From contig NZ_NPBD01000015.1 in NCBI RefSeq assembly GCF_002272745.1, positions 124,001 to 188,000 of the forward strand: DNA of 64,000 bases, given 5' to 3'. The stretch comes from Terribacillus saccharophilus. GTDB lineage: Bacteria; Bacillota; Bacilli; Bacillales; Amphibacillaceae. How positions within the stretch are numbered: the first letter of the stretch is position 1; every line of letters begins with the position of its first letter. Made by a program: the position numbers and the translations under genes. Positions 26,320 to 34,298 of the stretch are shown here, piece by piece. The notes under the pieces are model-generated. The model worked only from the letters and a program-made list of their open reading frames with translations, did no database searches and was not told the origin of the DNA.

Positions 26320-26334
26320 TGAGAATGATTATCA
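26320..26334. promoter_or_regulatory. Fur box upstream of the ABC exporter
   Basis: TGAGAATGATTATCA differs at one base from the 7-1-7 Fur consensus TGATAATNATTATCA. It lies 10 bp before the start codon of the ywjA-like gene, so Fur would block initiation. Confidence 0.75.
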
Positions 26335-26408
26335 CTCTATTCTACATGTAACAAGCAGCTTACGCACCCCTTTATTGGATAATTCTAAACAAATTAGCAG
26401 GGAACGTA

Positions 26409-26438
26409 AAAACCCGATGCAGTACTGCATCGGGTTTT
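26409..26438. terminator. Perfect 30-bp palindromic terminator
   Basis: AAAACCCGATGCAG is followed by its exact complement around the centre TA. Flanking A and T runs serve the minus-strand HAD gene that ends at 26441. Confidence 0.9.
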
Positions 26439-26440
26439 CC

Positions 26441-27337
26441 TTACACGCCCTCTTCGACTCGGCGCAGTTCTTCTTGCTCTCCAGCAATCAGCTTATCAAT
26501 AAAATATGCTACGCCCAGTTCATCATTTGTTTTTGTTACATGCGTAGCAATTTCCATTAACTCCGTCATTGCATTCTTCATCGCAACGCCGTTACCAGCA
26601 ACCTCAAACATACTAATATCATTCGGGCTGTCTCCAACTGCGTAGATATCTTCCTTCTGAATTCCATATTTTTCAGCAAGCATCGTTACTGCATAGCCTT
26701 TACCAGATTTCTCGGGCAAGATCTCAAGAATATGCTCCCCAGAAGAAGTAACCGCGATCTTCGTATTCTGGATGATAGCTTTATACACCTTAGCTAGATT
26801 CTGCAGATCGAAACTAAAAACAAGAATTTTGAATATCGTATTTTCATCGGTGAAAATATGGTCGATATTCGGTACGAAACGAATACCGGATTGTTTGAAT
26901 TGAGACATGGCACCAATCCAAAGCTTCTCCAGACTTTCATCCGGGTTGGCAGATATTACTTTGTCCAATTCCGCCTGTAGCTTTTCTTCCCCATTATAAG
27001 GAGAAAGCAGCTCTGTTTCTGTATACACTTCAAAGTAGATATCCCGTTCAATGAGGAACGTCGCTATCTCCTTTGCTAGCTCTTTTTCAAATGTGATTGT
27101 ATTAAGTAATTTATATCCAACATCATGAATCGTACCGCCGTTAGAAGCGATGATAGGGATATCCAAATCATCTCCAACAAGGGACTTCACATCGAATGTT
27201 GCACGTCCAGTACTAATTGAAACAAGCATATCCGCATCAATAGCACGCTTGATAGCTTCTTTATTTTCTTCGGGGATTTGACTTTCAGTATTCAGTAATG
27301 TTCCATCCAGGTCTATTGCTATCATTTTTTTAGCCAA
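26441..27337 (-). CDS. Cof-type HAD-superfamily phosphatase
   Basis: A 298-residue HAD phosphatase and paralogue of the gene at 10044. Motif I IDLDGTLLN, motif II SISTGRATFDVKSL, a type IIB cap and motif IV GDSPNDISMFEVAGNGVAM are all present. The best start is TTG at 27337 (MAKKMIAIDLDGTLLN), because AGGAGG is exactly 7 nt upstream; an ATG further up lacks a ribosome site and the internal ATG at 27325 is too far. Substrate unknown, probably a sugar phosphate or cofactor phosphate. Monocistronic and divergent from a sugar-porter gene. Confidence 0.87.
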   Translation of the reverse strand: MAKKMIAIDLDGTLLNTESQIPEENKEAIKRAIDADMLVSISTGRATFDVKSLVGDDLDIPIIASNGGTIHDVGYKLLNTITFEKELAKEIATFLIERDIYFEVYTETELLSPYNGEEKLQAELDKVISANPDESLEKLWIGAMSQFKQSGIRFVPNIDHIFTDENTIFKILVFSFDLQNLAKVYKAIIQNTKIAVTSSGEHILEILPEKSGKGYAVTMLAEKYGIQKEDIYAVGDSPNDISMFEVAGNGVAMKNAMTELMEIATHVTKTNDELGVAYFIDKLIAGEQEELRRVEEGV

Positions 27338-27513
27338 GCAAAATCCTCCTAATAACATTTTTAGGTAGTCAATTCTGGTACTATTAAATTATAATGGTTT
27401 ATTGTGGGACTTTTCAATCGAGAGCAGATGGAAAGGTTTCATCTTATACCGAAAGAGGAAAAGGCTTACATAATTATAACATAGTTATCGCACAACTTAG
27501 GAGGTAGCAATAT

Positions 27514-28860
27514 ATGCAGAAAAAGCAATCCAATGGCTTATTGTATTTTTTTGGTGCACTTGGCGGCTTGCTGTATGGATATGATACTGGAGTCATCTCC
27601 GGTGCACTACTATACATCGATGAAGATCTTGGACTAAATTCCTTCACGGAAGGGCTCGTCGTAAGCTCACTATTAGTAGGGGCTATCATCAGCGCTGCCA
27701 TCACTGGCCGTGTTACAGATAAAATCGGACGTAAAAAAACGATAATAGTAGCCGGTATCTTATTCCTTATAGGTGCATTGTCTGCTGGACTTGCTGCCAA
27801 TGTAACAATGATGGTTGTTGCTCGTGTCATTCTTGGTTTAGCAGTTGGATGTTCCACGACAATCGTACCACTTTATTTATCAGAGCTTGCTCCAAAAGAA
27901 AAGCGCGGCTCTCTCGCTTCATTAAACCAACTATTAATTACAATTGGTATTTTGTCTTCATACCTTGTTAACTATGCTCTGTCAGATACAGGCGCATGGC
28001 GCTGGATGCTTGGACTGGCTGTTATCCCAGCAATCATCTTAATCGTCGGTATGTTCTTCATGCCGGAAAGCCCACGCTGGCTCCTAACGGCAGGAAAAGA
28101 AGATCAAGCACGCACTATTCTAAAACGTGTACGAGGAGAAAATGCTTCAATTGATGAAGAAGTCTCCGAAGTTAAGAAAGCAGAAAAAGAAGATGAAGGC
28201 GGCATGAAAGAGCTGTTTTCCAGTTGGGTACGGCCTGCATTAATTGCTGGAATAGGTATTGCTTTCTTCCAACAGTTCATCGGAATCAACACCATTATTT
28301 ATTACACGCCAATCACATTGGAGAACGCTGGATTCGCAGACTCCGCTGCCATTCTTGGTACTGTCGGTATCGGCGCAGTCAATGTATTGATGACAATCAT
28401 CGCCATCCGTTTTGTAGATAAAATCAACCGTAAAACATTGCTAATGGCAGGTAACATCGGAATGGTTATCAGCTTGGTAGTTCTATCTACCGTTAACTTG
28501 CTGGCACCTGATTCTACAGCTGCAACATGGGCGATCATCATTTGCCTTGGTACTTTCATCGTCTCGTTCTCGACAACTTGGGGACCAGTTGTTTGGATTA
28601 TGCTTCCAGAGCTATTCCCGACAGCAGTTCGAGGAATCGGAACAGGTGTAGCTACATTTGCTCTGCATGGCGCTAACTTGATTGTGTCCTTGCTATTTCC
28701 GATCTTGCTCAATGCGATCGGTATCAGCTACCTATTCTATATTTTCGCCGCCATCGGCATCCTTGCCCTTCTATTCGTCAAGTTCTTTACGACTGAGACA
28801 CGCGGGAAGAGCTTGGAACAAATCGAACAAGATCTGCGCAAACGCAGCAGTGTAGGATAA
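27514..28860 (+). CDS. ywtG: MFS sugar porter (YwtG/CsbC-like)
   Basis: A 448-residue sugar/H+ symporter with 12 membrane helices. Sugar-porter marks include GGLLYGYDTGVISGALLYI, GRVTDKIGRKK, VPLYLSELAPKEKRG, PESPRWL, FFQQFIGINTIIYYTP, and PELFPTAVRGIGTG, with the end TRGKSLEQIEQDL. The whole sequence reads like B. subtilis YwtG, with CsbC as the nearest paralogue. The transported sugar (xylose, inositol, galactose or arabinose type) is not determined. ATG follows AGGAGGTAGC. Monocistronic with its own terminator. Confidence 0.9.
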   Translation: MQKKQSNGLLYFFGALGGLLYGYDTGVISGALLYIDEDLGLNSFTEGLVVSSLLVGAIISAAITGRVTDKIGRKKTIIVAGILFLIGALSAGLAANVTMMVVARVILGLAVGCSTTIVPLYLSELAPKEKRGSLASLNQLLITIGILSSYLVNYALSDTGAWRWMLGLAVIPAIILIVGMFFMPESPRWLLTAGKEDQARTILKRVRGENASIDEEVSEVKKAEKEDEGGMKELFSSWVRPALIAGIGIAFFQQFIGINTIIYYTPITLENAGFADSAAILGTVGIGAVNVLMTIIAIRFVDKINRKTLLMAGNIGMVISLVVLSTVNLLAPDSTAATWAIIICLGTFIVSFSTTWGPVVWIMLPELFPTAVRGIGTGVATFALHGANLIVSLLFPILLNAIGISYLFYIFAAIGILALLFVKFFTTETRGKSLEQIEQDLRKRSSVG

Positions 28861-28863
28861 ATG

Positions 28864-28890
28864 AAAAGCCGCCCGTTATGGGCGGCTTTC
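28864..28890. terminator. Bidirectional terminator
   Basis: AAAGCCGCCC pairs with GGGCGGCTTT around GTTAT. It serves the sugar porter on plus and the ABC-2 permease gene on minus. Confidence 0.92.
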
Positions 28891-29595
28891 TTATTTGGAT
28901 AGACTTTTCTTTTTGAAGGTAATAAAGGTTACAACTAAAGCAGCTACCGTCCATCCAACAAGCCAGATGATGTCTTCTCGATAAGCGGAGAACGCCTCGC
29001 CGTTAATTGCTGCCAAACACGCTTCCATCATGAAGCTTCCTGGCGTATAGCCTAAAACGTCCCCTACTATACCCTCCGAAAAATACATTTGAATCATCGG
29101 ACCAAATCCTATTACGAAGCTTAATGGCAATAAATACACAGTAGTTTGAACCAAGTTTTCACTAAGCAAACCGACTAAAGTACCCAAAGCAACAAAAAGA
29201 ATAAGCGCGACTAGCAGGATGACAGAGAGCATGATAGGATTTTCCACATTAACGTCAATAATCAGCATGGATACAACTAGTACAATAACCGTTAAGATAA
29301 CAGAAATGATGCTTTTACCGACCATTATATCAGCAGAACTAGCAGGTGAAAGCAATAAGACCTGCAGCGTGTTTTTTTCCTTTTCTTCTGCCAGCAGCAA
29401 CGCCTGCACATACATTGTGACAAATGTAACCGCCATAATGAAGACAAAGGACGCCGCAAAGTCCAGTTCACCATCCATTCGACTATAAAGAATTGCCAAG
29501 AATATAGGTACAATTACAACAGATAAAACCTGAACATTCGATTTTGCATCATGGTATTCTTTCACAAGCATTGCGGATATTCGTGCAGCATTCAT
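28891..29595 (-). CDS. ABC-2-type transporter permease
   Basis: A 234-residue membrane protein with six predicted helices. The long cytosolic N-terminus (MNAARISAMLVKEYHDAKSN) and the EEKEKNTLQVLLLSP coupling segment are typical of ABC-2 permeases of the NatB/YhaP sort. It overlaps the ATPase gene by 4 bp. With that ATPase it makes an exporter of unknown substrate (drug, peptide or ion). The gene set follows a LytTR-type regulator, so the pump is probably induced by a specific signal. Confidence 0.85.
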   Translation of the reverse strand: MNAARISAMLVKEYHDAKSNVQVLSVVIVPIFLAILYSRMDGELDFAASFVFIMAVTFVTMYVQALLLAEEKEKNTLQVLLLSPASSADIMVGKSIISVILTVIVLVVSMLIIDVNVENPIMLSVILLVALILFVALGTLVGLLSENLVQTTVYLLPLSFVIGFGPMIQMYFSEGIVGDVLGYTPGSFMMEACLAAINGEAFSAYREDIIWLVGWTVAALVVTFITFKKKSLSK

Positions 29596-30437
29596 GCTAA
29601 TTTCCTCCCTGTCACTTCAATAAATATATCTCCTAGTGTCGGCTGATCGGAATGCACAGCAAGGACTTCCTCTGCCTGCATGTATTGATACAGTCGTTCT
29701 GCTCCAGTCGGATTATTCTCGATAGTTTCGTTTTGACCATTTTTCAGTTCTAGATGAATGGTATTTTTCGCATATTTGCGCTGCAATTGGTTCGGCGCAT
29801 CCATTTCTCGTATTTGTCCTTCATGCAGGAACGCAACGCGATCACAAAGCTGTGCGGCTTCCTCCATATTGTGCGTGGTCAGGAAAATCGTCGTTCCTTC
29901 GCGGTTTAAATCCCGCAGAAGATCATGCATCTTTTGAACATTTCCGGGATCCAAAGCAGAAGTCGGTTCATCGAGGAAAAGCACTTCTGGTTTGTGCAGG
30001 ACAGCCCGAGCAAGAAGCACACGCTGCTTCATTCCTTTTGACAGTTTTTTCACTGGTTTTTTCTTATCTTCTGCCAAGCCTACCAGCTGCAAAACTTCTT
30101 CCACTCTTCCTGCAGCAGCTTTATATAACTTCGCATAGAAATCCAGATTCTGCTGAACAGTCATCCGATCATATAACCCACTATTGTCTGTCAGAATACC
30201 TATTCTGCCTAAGTCAGCATCTTTCATTTTAGATGCCGGTTTACCTAGTATATTCACTTCTCCTGCCGTCTGAAGAAGCTGACCTGTGAGAATTTTGACT
30301 GTGGTTGTCTTTCCAGATCCGCTCGGTCCCAGGAAGCCGAAAACCTCTCCTTTTTTTACATTAAATGAGACTTGCTGTAATGCCCGCTGCTGTCCGAATA
30401 CCTTGGATAAATCCTTCACTTGTAATGCGTAGTCCAT
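29592..30437 (-). CDS. ABC transporter ATP-binding protein
   Basis: A 281-residue ATPase with Walker A GPSGSGKTT near residue 38, a Q-loop region, signature LSKGMKQRVLLARAVL, Walker B VLFLDEPTSALD and H-loop TTHNMEEA; all catalytic residues are present. The C-terminal 60 residues follow the DrrA/NatA pattern. Its GTG/ATG overlap with the permease gene (4 bp) shows coupling. The 157-bp gap upstream holds three phased direct repeats proposed as the binding sites of the LytTR protein encoded before it. Confidence 0.92.
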   Translation of the reverse strand: MDYALQVKDLSKVFGQQRALQQVSFNVKKGEVFGFLGPSGSGKTTTVKILTGQLLQTAGEVNILGKPASKMKDADLGRIGILTDNSGLYDRMTVQQNLDFYAKLYKAAAGRVEEVLQLVGLAEDKKKPVKKLSKGMKQRVLLARAVLHKPEVLFLDEPTSALDPGNVQKMHDLLRDLNREGTTIFLTTHNMEEAAQLCDRVAFLHEGQIREMDAPNQLQRKYAKNTIHLELKNGQNETIENNPTGAERLYQYMQAEEVLAVHSDQPTLGDIFIEVTGRKLA

Positions 30438-30536
30438 GTTGTGATGCTCCTTTCCGTTCGTAACGGTTGATAATCAAAGCTTACTAATTTTTTAAGCGAA
30501 ACGCTGTAAAATCAGGCTTAACGGAATTCTAAAACA

Positions 30537-30591
30537 CTGAATGGAGCAAATAATAGGCTGAATACTGCAATATTCCAGGCTGAATGGAGCA
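30537..30591 (-). repeat. Three direct repeats spaced 21 and 22 bp upstream of the ABC operon
   Basis: CTGAATGGAGCA occurs exactly at 30537-30548 and 30580-30591, and as CTGAATACTGCA (9 of 12) at 30558-30569. The 21- and 22-bp steps are two helical turns, the layout of LytTR-domain binding sites. They lie right after the stop of the LytTR gene and before the ABC genes. No strong promoter follows, which fits activation. Confidence 0.72.
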
Positions 30592-30593
30592 GG

Positions 30594-31610
30594 CTACAGA
30601 CCGAGCATACCTTTTAATTCTTCAAAACGATTTTTAGACAACGGAACCGAACTGCGTGAATGATCATCGAGAATTAAACTGAAGCTGTTTCGTGTCCAAG
30701 TTACCACTTCCTTCACCTGCTGCAAATTTACAAGATAGGAGCGATGACAGCGAAAGAAGCCAAAAGCCCTCAGCCGCTCCTCCAATTCCTGGAGCGTATA
30801 TGTACATGGGTAGACCCCATCATGTAGATGAAGCTGCGCCACTCCTTCACTACTCTCGATAAAGTTAATATCAAAAGGATTGAAAAGAATGATTTTATCA
30901 TCGATTTTTGCTGGGATCTTCTCCAGCTTGACCGGCTGAATAGTTTCTTCGGCAGCTGCCATTTCTTCATTCTCCTCTTCAACAGCAATCCTTTTACAGC
31001 CTTTATCCGACAAAGAATAGACATAATTGGTGAGCGCTAATGCATTTTCCAAGTCTATAGTAGTAAGAAGGATAGTTTTACCCCTCTCCTTCAACTCACC
31101 AATGATGCGGTGAATGATCAAGCTGGTTTCAAGATCAACATTCTGTTCCGGCTCTTCCATTATGAATATAGGCTGATCTTGCACTATTAGTCTGCCAATT
31201 TGCACCCGTCGCTCCTGTGAATAAGTCAGTTTGCTGATTTTTGTACTTTGACACTCTCGCAGGCCGATTTGCTGAATTACCTCTTCCACTTCAACCTTGC
31301 TGCCGTAAAGCTTCTGAAAGAAGGTCAAATACTCATTTACCTTCATCCTTGTATACGTTGCATCATCTAGATAAAAGAAGCCAATACGATCATTCACAGA
31401 ATGTAGGTTTTCGATATTTTCACCAAATAGTAGTACACTACCGGTAGATGGATTTTCTTGTTTCATGATTATGTTAAGCAGCTGACTTCCAATCACTTTA
31501 TTGCAGCGAATGACATAGCATTCACCAGCTTTCAGTTCAATATCGATTGGAGGCAGGAGCATCGTATTGTGAGAAGTTTTACTGAGATTTTCGAATTGCA
31601 GTGTAGCCAT
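30594..31610 (-). CDS. Degenerate ABC-ATPase fused to a LytTR DNA-binding domain
   Basis: A 338-residue two-domain protein. Residues 1-205 follow the ABC ATPase fold, but the Walker A slot reads IRCNKVIGSQLL (34-45) with no GxxGxGK[ST], the signature is LTYSQ (128-132), Walker B reads IFIMEEP, and the switch histidine is replaced (TTID, about 183-186). ATP hydrolysis is therefore unlikely. Residues 238-335 are a LytTR domain (FIESSEGVAQLHLHDGVYPC, FFRCHRSYLVNLQQV, VPLSKNRFEEL). Fusions of this kind occur next to ABC exporter genes in Bacillaceae. I infer that the dead ATPase domain senses the transporter or a ligand and that the LytTR part controls the downstream ABC genes through the phased repeats. 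Confidence 0.88.
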   Translation of the reverse strand: MATLQFENLSKTSHNTMLLPPIDIELKAGECYVIRCNKVIGSQLLNIIMKQENPSTGSVLLFGENIENLHSVNDRIGFFYLDDATYTRMKVNEYLTFFQKLYGSKVEVEEVIQQIGLRECQSTKISKLTYSQERRVQIGRLIVQDQPIFIMEEPEQNVDLETSLIIHRIIGELKERGKTILLTTIDLENALALTNYVYSLSDKGCKRIAVEEENEEMAAAEETIQPVKLEKIPAKIDDKIILFNPFDINFIESSEGVAQLHLHDGVYPCTYTLQELEERLRAFGFFRCHRSYLVNLQQVKEVVTWTRNSFSLILDDHSRSSVPLSKNRFEELKGMLGL

Positions 31611-31689
31611 TATGTATTCGCCCCCTGTTTTACTTTTATTGTAAAGCTAACTCCATGAATTGGAAATACCGAATCGGAGATGAAGACCA

Positions 31690-32139
31690 TTGAAAAAAGA
31701 TATAGATGATTATTTAAACGAAGGAATATATGGAATAAAAGAAACGAAGGCAACTGAAAGGAAGGAGTACCTGGGAACATTGCGGGAAAGAACGATACTC
31801 GCATTGACTGAAGGAGAAGTCGTCCAGCAAAAAGGATTAAAACAGCTGGAGGAGGCTATGAAAAGCTACCCTGATGCATGCTTGCGATTTTCCGGAGAAG
31901 TTACGATGCGTTTCTTCAAGCCTTACAAGACACTTGCTTCATCTTACCGCATTCCATACACATCTGTTACGAATCAAGGTGCCGATGTGGATATTGCACT
32001 CGTCCTACATGTCGATTATGCGATCGATAAACCGGACATCTTCCTACCCGAAGGGAAAGAGAAAGAGAAAGCAACAGAAATAACCGAAAAATCGAAGCAC
32101 TCCTTTACATCTGTGCTTAAGAATATCTTTAAACGGTAA
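31690..32139 (+). CDS. yueI: YueI-family protein (DUF1694)
   Basis: A 149-residue soluble protein that opens with TTG (MKKDIDDYLNEGIYG) behind a GGAG site. The body (GTLRERTILALTEGEV, SYRIPYTSVTNQGADVDIALVL) matches the YueI family of Firmicutes. It has no known function; the fold resembles a nucleotide- or tRNA-modifying-enzyme-like alpha/beta domain, but that is weak. It is divergent from the LytTR gene. Neighbour on the right is a flavin reductase 59 bp away, perhaps with its own promoter. Confidence 0.85.
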   Translation: MKKDIDDYLNEGIYGIKETKATERKEYLGTLRERTILALTEGEVVQQKGLKQLEEAMKSYPDACLRFSGEVTMRFFKPYKTLASSYRIPYTSVTNQGADVDIALVLHVDYAIDKPDIFLPEGKEKEKATEITEKSKHSFTSVLKNIFKR

Positions 32140-32198
32140 TAGAACTGTTAAGTTCATGTAAGGTTCCTATGATAGCCTGACAGAGAGGAGTAATAAAC

Positions 32199-32819
32199 TT
32201 GTTCACATTCAATGCAACTGATCTTTCAGCAAAAACACATTACAAAATACTCACAGGGAGCATCATCCCAAGGCCAGTAGCTTTCGTCACGACCAAGTCA
32301 GCAGAATCAGAAGTAGTCAACGCTGCTCCATTCAGCTATTTTTCAATTGTAAGTGCAACGCCACCTCTAATCAGCATTTCAATCCAGCGCGCAGGAGGCA
32401 ACCAAAAGGATACAGCCCGTCATGCTATCCGCTCAGGCGAGCTTGTTGTCCACATCAGCACAGAGTCAATCGTAGAGGAAATGAACAAAACCGCAGTAAC
32501 GTTGCCTTCTGAAGAAAGTGAGCTTGATCACACCAGCTTGACACTCGCACCAAGCACATATGTCTCGGTTCCCGGAATTGCTGAAGCTTCCATCAGAATG
32601 GAATGCACCCTGTATGATCATATCGAGATAAAAGATGATGAAGGGGCTGTTACAGCAGACCTATTGCTCGCAAAGGTGGTTGGGTATCATCTGTCACCGG
32701 AAGTCTATGATGACAGCACCGGCTATCTGGATGCAGAAGCCATCCAGCCAATCAGCCGCTTGGCAGGTAATGATTACAGTAAGCTTGGAGAGTTATTCAC
32801 ACTGAAACGTCCAGAATAA
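32199..32819 (+). CDS. Flavin reductase-like FMN-binding protein
   Basis: A 206-residue split-barrel flavoprotein of the DIM6/NTAB type (GSIIPRPVAFVTT, NAAPFSYFSIVSATPPLISISI, KDTARHAI). It probably binds FMN; family members reduce free flavin or act in small-molecule oxidation. TTG start at 32199 is set by the GAGAGGAG site 8 nt before. It is followed after about 20 bp by an SDR gene, so the two are likely an operon of redox enzymes. Substrate unknown. Confidence 0.85.
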   Translation: MFTFNATDLSAKTHYKILTGSIIPRPVAFVTTKSAESEVVNAAPFSYFSIVSATPPLISISIQRAGGNQKDTARHAIRSGELVVHISTESIVEEMNKTAVTLPSEESELDHTSLTLAPSTYVSVPGIAEASIRMECTLYDHIEIKDDEGAVTADLLLAKVVGYHLSPEVYDDSTGYLDAEAIQPISRLAGNDYSKLGELFTLKRPE

Positions 32820-32839
32820 TTAGGAGAGTGGTGAACAAT

Positions 32840-33682
32840 ATGCAGAAAACAGTCGTAATCACCGGCGCTAATTCCGGTATGGGCTTTGCCACAGCTGTAT
32901 CGTTAGCCAGAAGAGGATACGAAGTATGTATGCTTTGTCGTTCTGAAGAACGCGGCACGCAAGCACTGAAGGAAGCTAAACAGCAGAGCGGCTCGGAGAA
33001 CATACATTTATACGAATGCGACTTGGCATCATTCTCTAGTATTCACGCTTGTGCAGAAGCATTGAAAGCACAACATCCCGCTATTGACGTACTCATCAAC
33101 AATGCCGGCGTCGTGACAACAAAAAAACAATTCACTGCTGATGGTTTGGAGATGATGATGGGTGTGAATCATCTTGGACACTTCCTCTTGACCAATTTGC
33201 TGTTAGAACAGATCAAAGCGGCACCTCAAGGGCGTGTAGTCGTTGTATCTTCCGGTGCTTACAAAATAGGAAAAATAAATCTGGATGATCTAGGCGGATC
33301 TGAATCCTTTACACCTTGGCAGAATTACGGTCACAGCAAGCTCGCTAATCTCTTATTCACCAAAGAGCTTTCTCTGCGACTGCATCATTCCAATGCCACG
33401 GTGAATGCAGTACATCCTGGAGCGGTGAGTACGAGTCTGGGCGTGGACAGACAGACCGGATTCGGCAAAAAGATTCATCAGTTACTCCGCCCATTTTTCC
33501 AATCACCTGCTGACGGGGCAGATACTGCTCTGTATCTAGCGGAAAGCTCTGAAGTGCAGCATGTATCGGGAGGGTACTTCTATAAACGGCAAATCCAGAA
33601 CGTGAAGGGACAGGCAGATGATGCCGAACTAGCCAAGCAACTCTGGGCTATCAGCGAAAGAAAAGTGGGATTGACCGTATGA
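32840..33682 (+). CDS. Short-chain dehydrogenase/reductase (retinol-dehydrogenase-like)
   Basis: A 280-residue SDR with TGANSGMGFATA (NADP-binding glycine motif), NNAGVV, a catalytic serine in VVVSSGAY, and YGHSK as the YxxxK motif. NADP preference is suggested by the arginine in LCRSEERG. Its length and SSGAYKIGKINLDDLGG block are like the WWOX/retinol dehydrogenase group common in soil bacteria. ATG 32840 has GGTGA at 5 nt; two GTG codons at 32828 and 32831 are alternatives. Probably co-transcribed with the flavin reductase; substrate unknown. Confidence 0.85.
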   Translation: MQKTVVITGANSGMGFATAVSLARRGYEVCMLCRSEERGTQALKEAKQQSGSENIHLYECDLASFSSIHACAEALKAQHPAIDVLINNAGVVTTKKQFTADGLEMMMGVNHLGHFLLTNLLLEQIKAAPQGRVVVVSSGAYKIGKINLDDLGGSESFTPWQNYGHSKLANLLFTKELSLRLHHSNATVNAVHPGAVSTSLGVDRQTGFGKKIHQLLRPFFQSPADGADTALYLAESSEVQHVSGGYFYKRQIQNVKGQADDAELAKQLWAISERKVGLTV

Positions 33683-33693
33683 TCAATCCCACT
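33664..33693. terminator. Hairpin spanning the stop codons of the SDR and niaR genes
   Basis: AGTGGGATTGA pairs perfectly with TCAATCCCACT around an 8-base loop. Both stops are in it and the coding regions abut without a gap. The minus-strand side has a U-rich tail, so it mainly serves niaR. Confidence 0.7.
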
Positions 33694-34225
33694 CTGGTAC
33701 TAAGAAGCCATAATGGCTCAACAACTCGATTGCTTCCTCCATTATCGATTCATCATTGGCTGCCAATGTATGAAGATGGATACCATCCGTCAATTCGGAT
33801 AAATAACCTGCTTTGCTGTTTCCTATCCTTTCGATGAATTTTTTTACTTCCCTTCGGCTGGATACCATGATAGAAGCTGTTATCTGTCCATAAACCGGAT
33901 GCTCCACCCGGACATCCTTCACTGTCACACCCAAGTCTACAAGTAATTTCAGCTCTTCCTCTGTCCGTTCAGGTGCATGCTGACAAGCTACGATCCTTTC
34001 CACTGAATAGACAGGATGCTGCTGCAGTACATATCCCTCACTAGTAGCGATGATCGGGTGCTGCTCAGCCTTCAGCAGCGTAACATCACCTACGATTACT
34101 TGCCTGCTGACATTTGCCTCCTCTGCCAGTTCACTCCCCTTAAGTGGGCCGTCTGCTGCCTGCAGCTTATTCAATAACCACTTTCTGCGCGTACTCCCCA
34201 TTAACTTCTTTTTTTCTTGCCCCAT
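33683..34225 (-). CDS. niaR: NAD biosynthesis repressor NiaR (YrxA/NadR)
   Basis: A 180-residue protein. It has an N-terminal HTH_11 domain (LLNKLQAADGPLKGSELAEE, VSRQVIVGDVTLLKAEQHPI) and a C-terminal 3H domain with conserved histidines (VERIVACQHAPERTEEEL, VRVEHPVYGQI, DGIHLHTLAANDES). B. subtilis YrxA represses nadBCA and niacin-uptake genes in response to niacin. Those genes are not adjacent here, and no other gene shares the transcript. nadE lies about 6 kb away. The first ATG (34225) has AAGGA at 10 nt and fits the family N-terminus. Confidence 0.92.
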   Translation of the reverse strand: MGQEKKKLMGSTRRKWLLNKLQAADGPLKGSELAEEANVSRQVIVGDVTLLKAEQHPIIATSEGYVLQQHPVYSVERIVACQHAPERTEEELKLLVDLGVTVKDVRVEHPVYGQITASIMVSSRREVKKFIERIGNSKAGYLSELTDGIHLHTLAANDESIMEEAIELLSHYGFLVPEWD

Positions 34226-34265
34226 CTCGAATCCGTCCTTTTCACTGTTTCCTGTATTATAGCAA

Positions 34266-34298
34266 ATAAAAAAGACACAGCCATAATAACTGTGTCTT
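34266..34298 (-). terminator. Terminator of gspA
   Basis: AAGACACAG pairs with CTGTGTCTT around a 9-base loop; the gspA stop is at its foot and the minus transcript has a U-rich tail (A-run 34266-34273). Confidence 0.85.
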
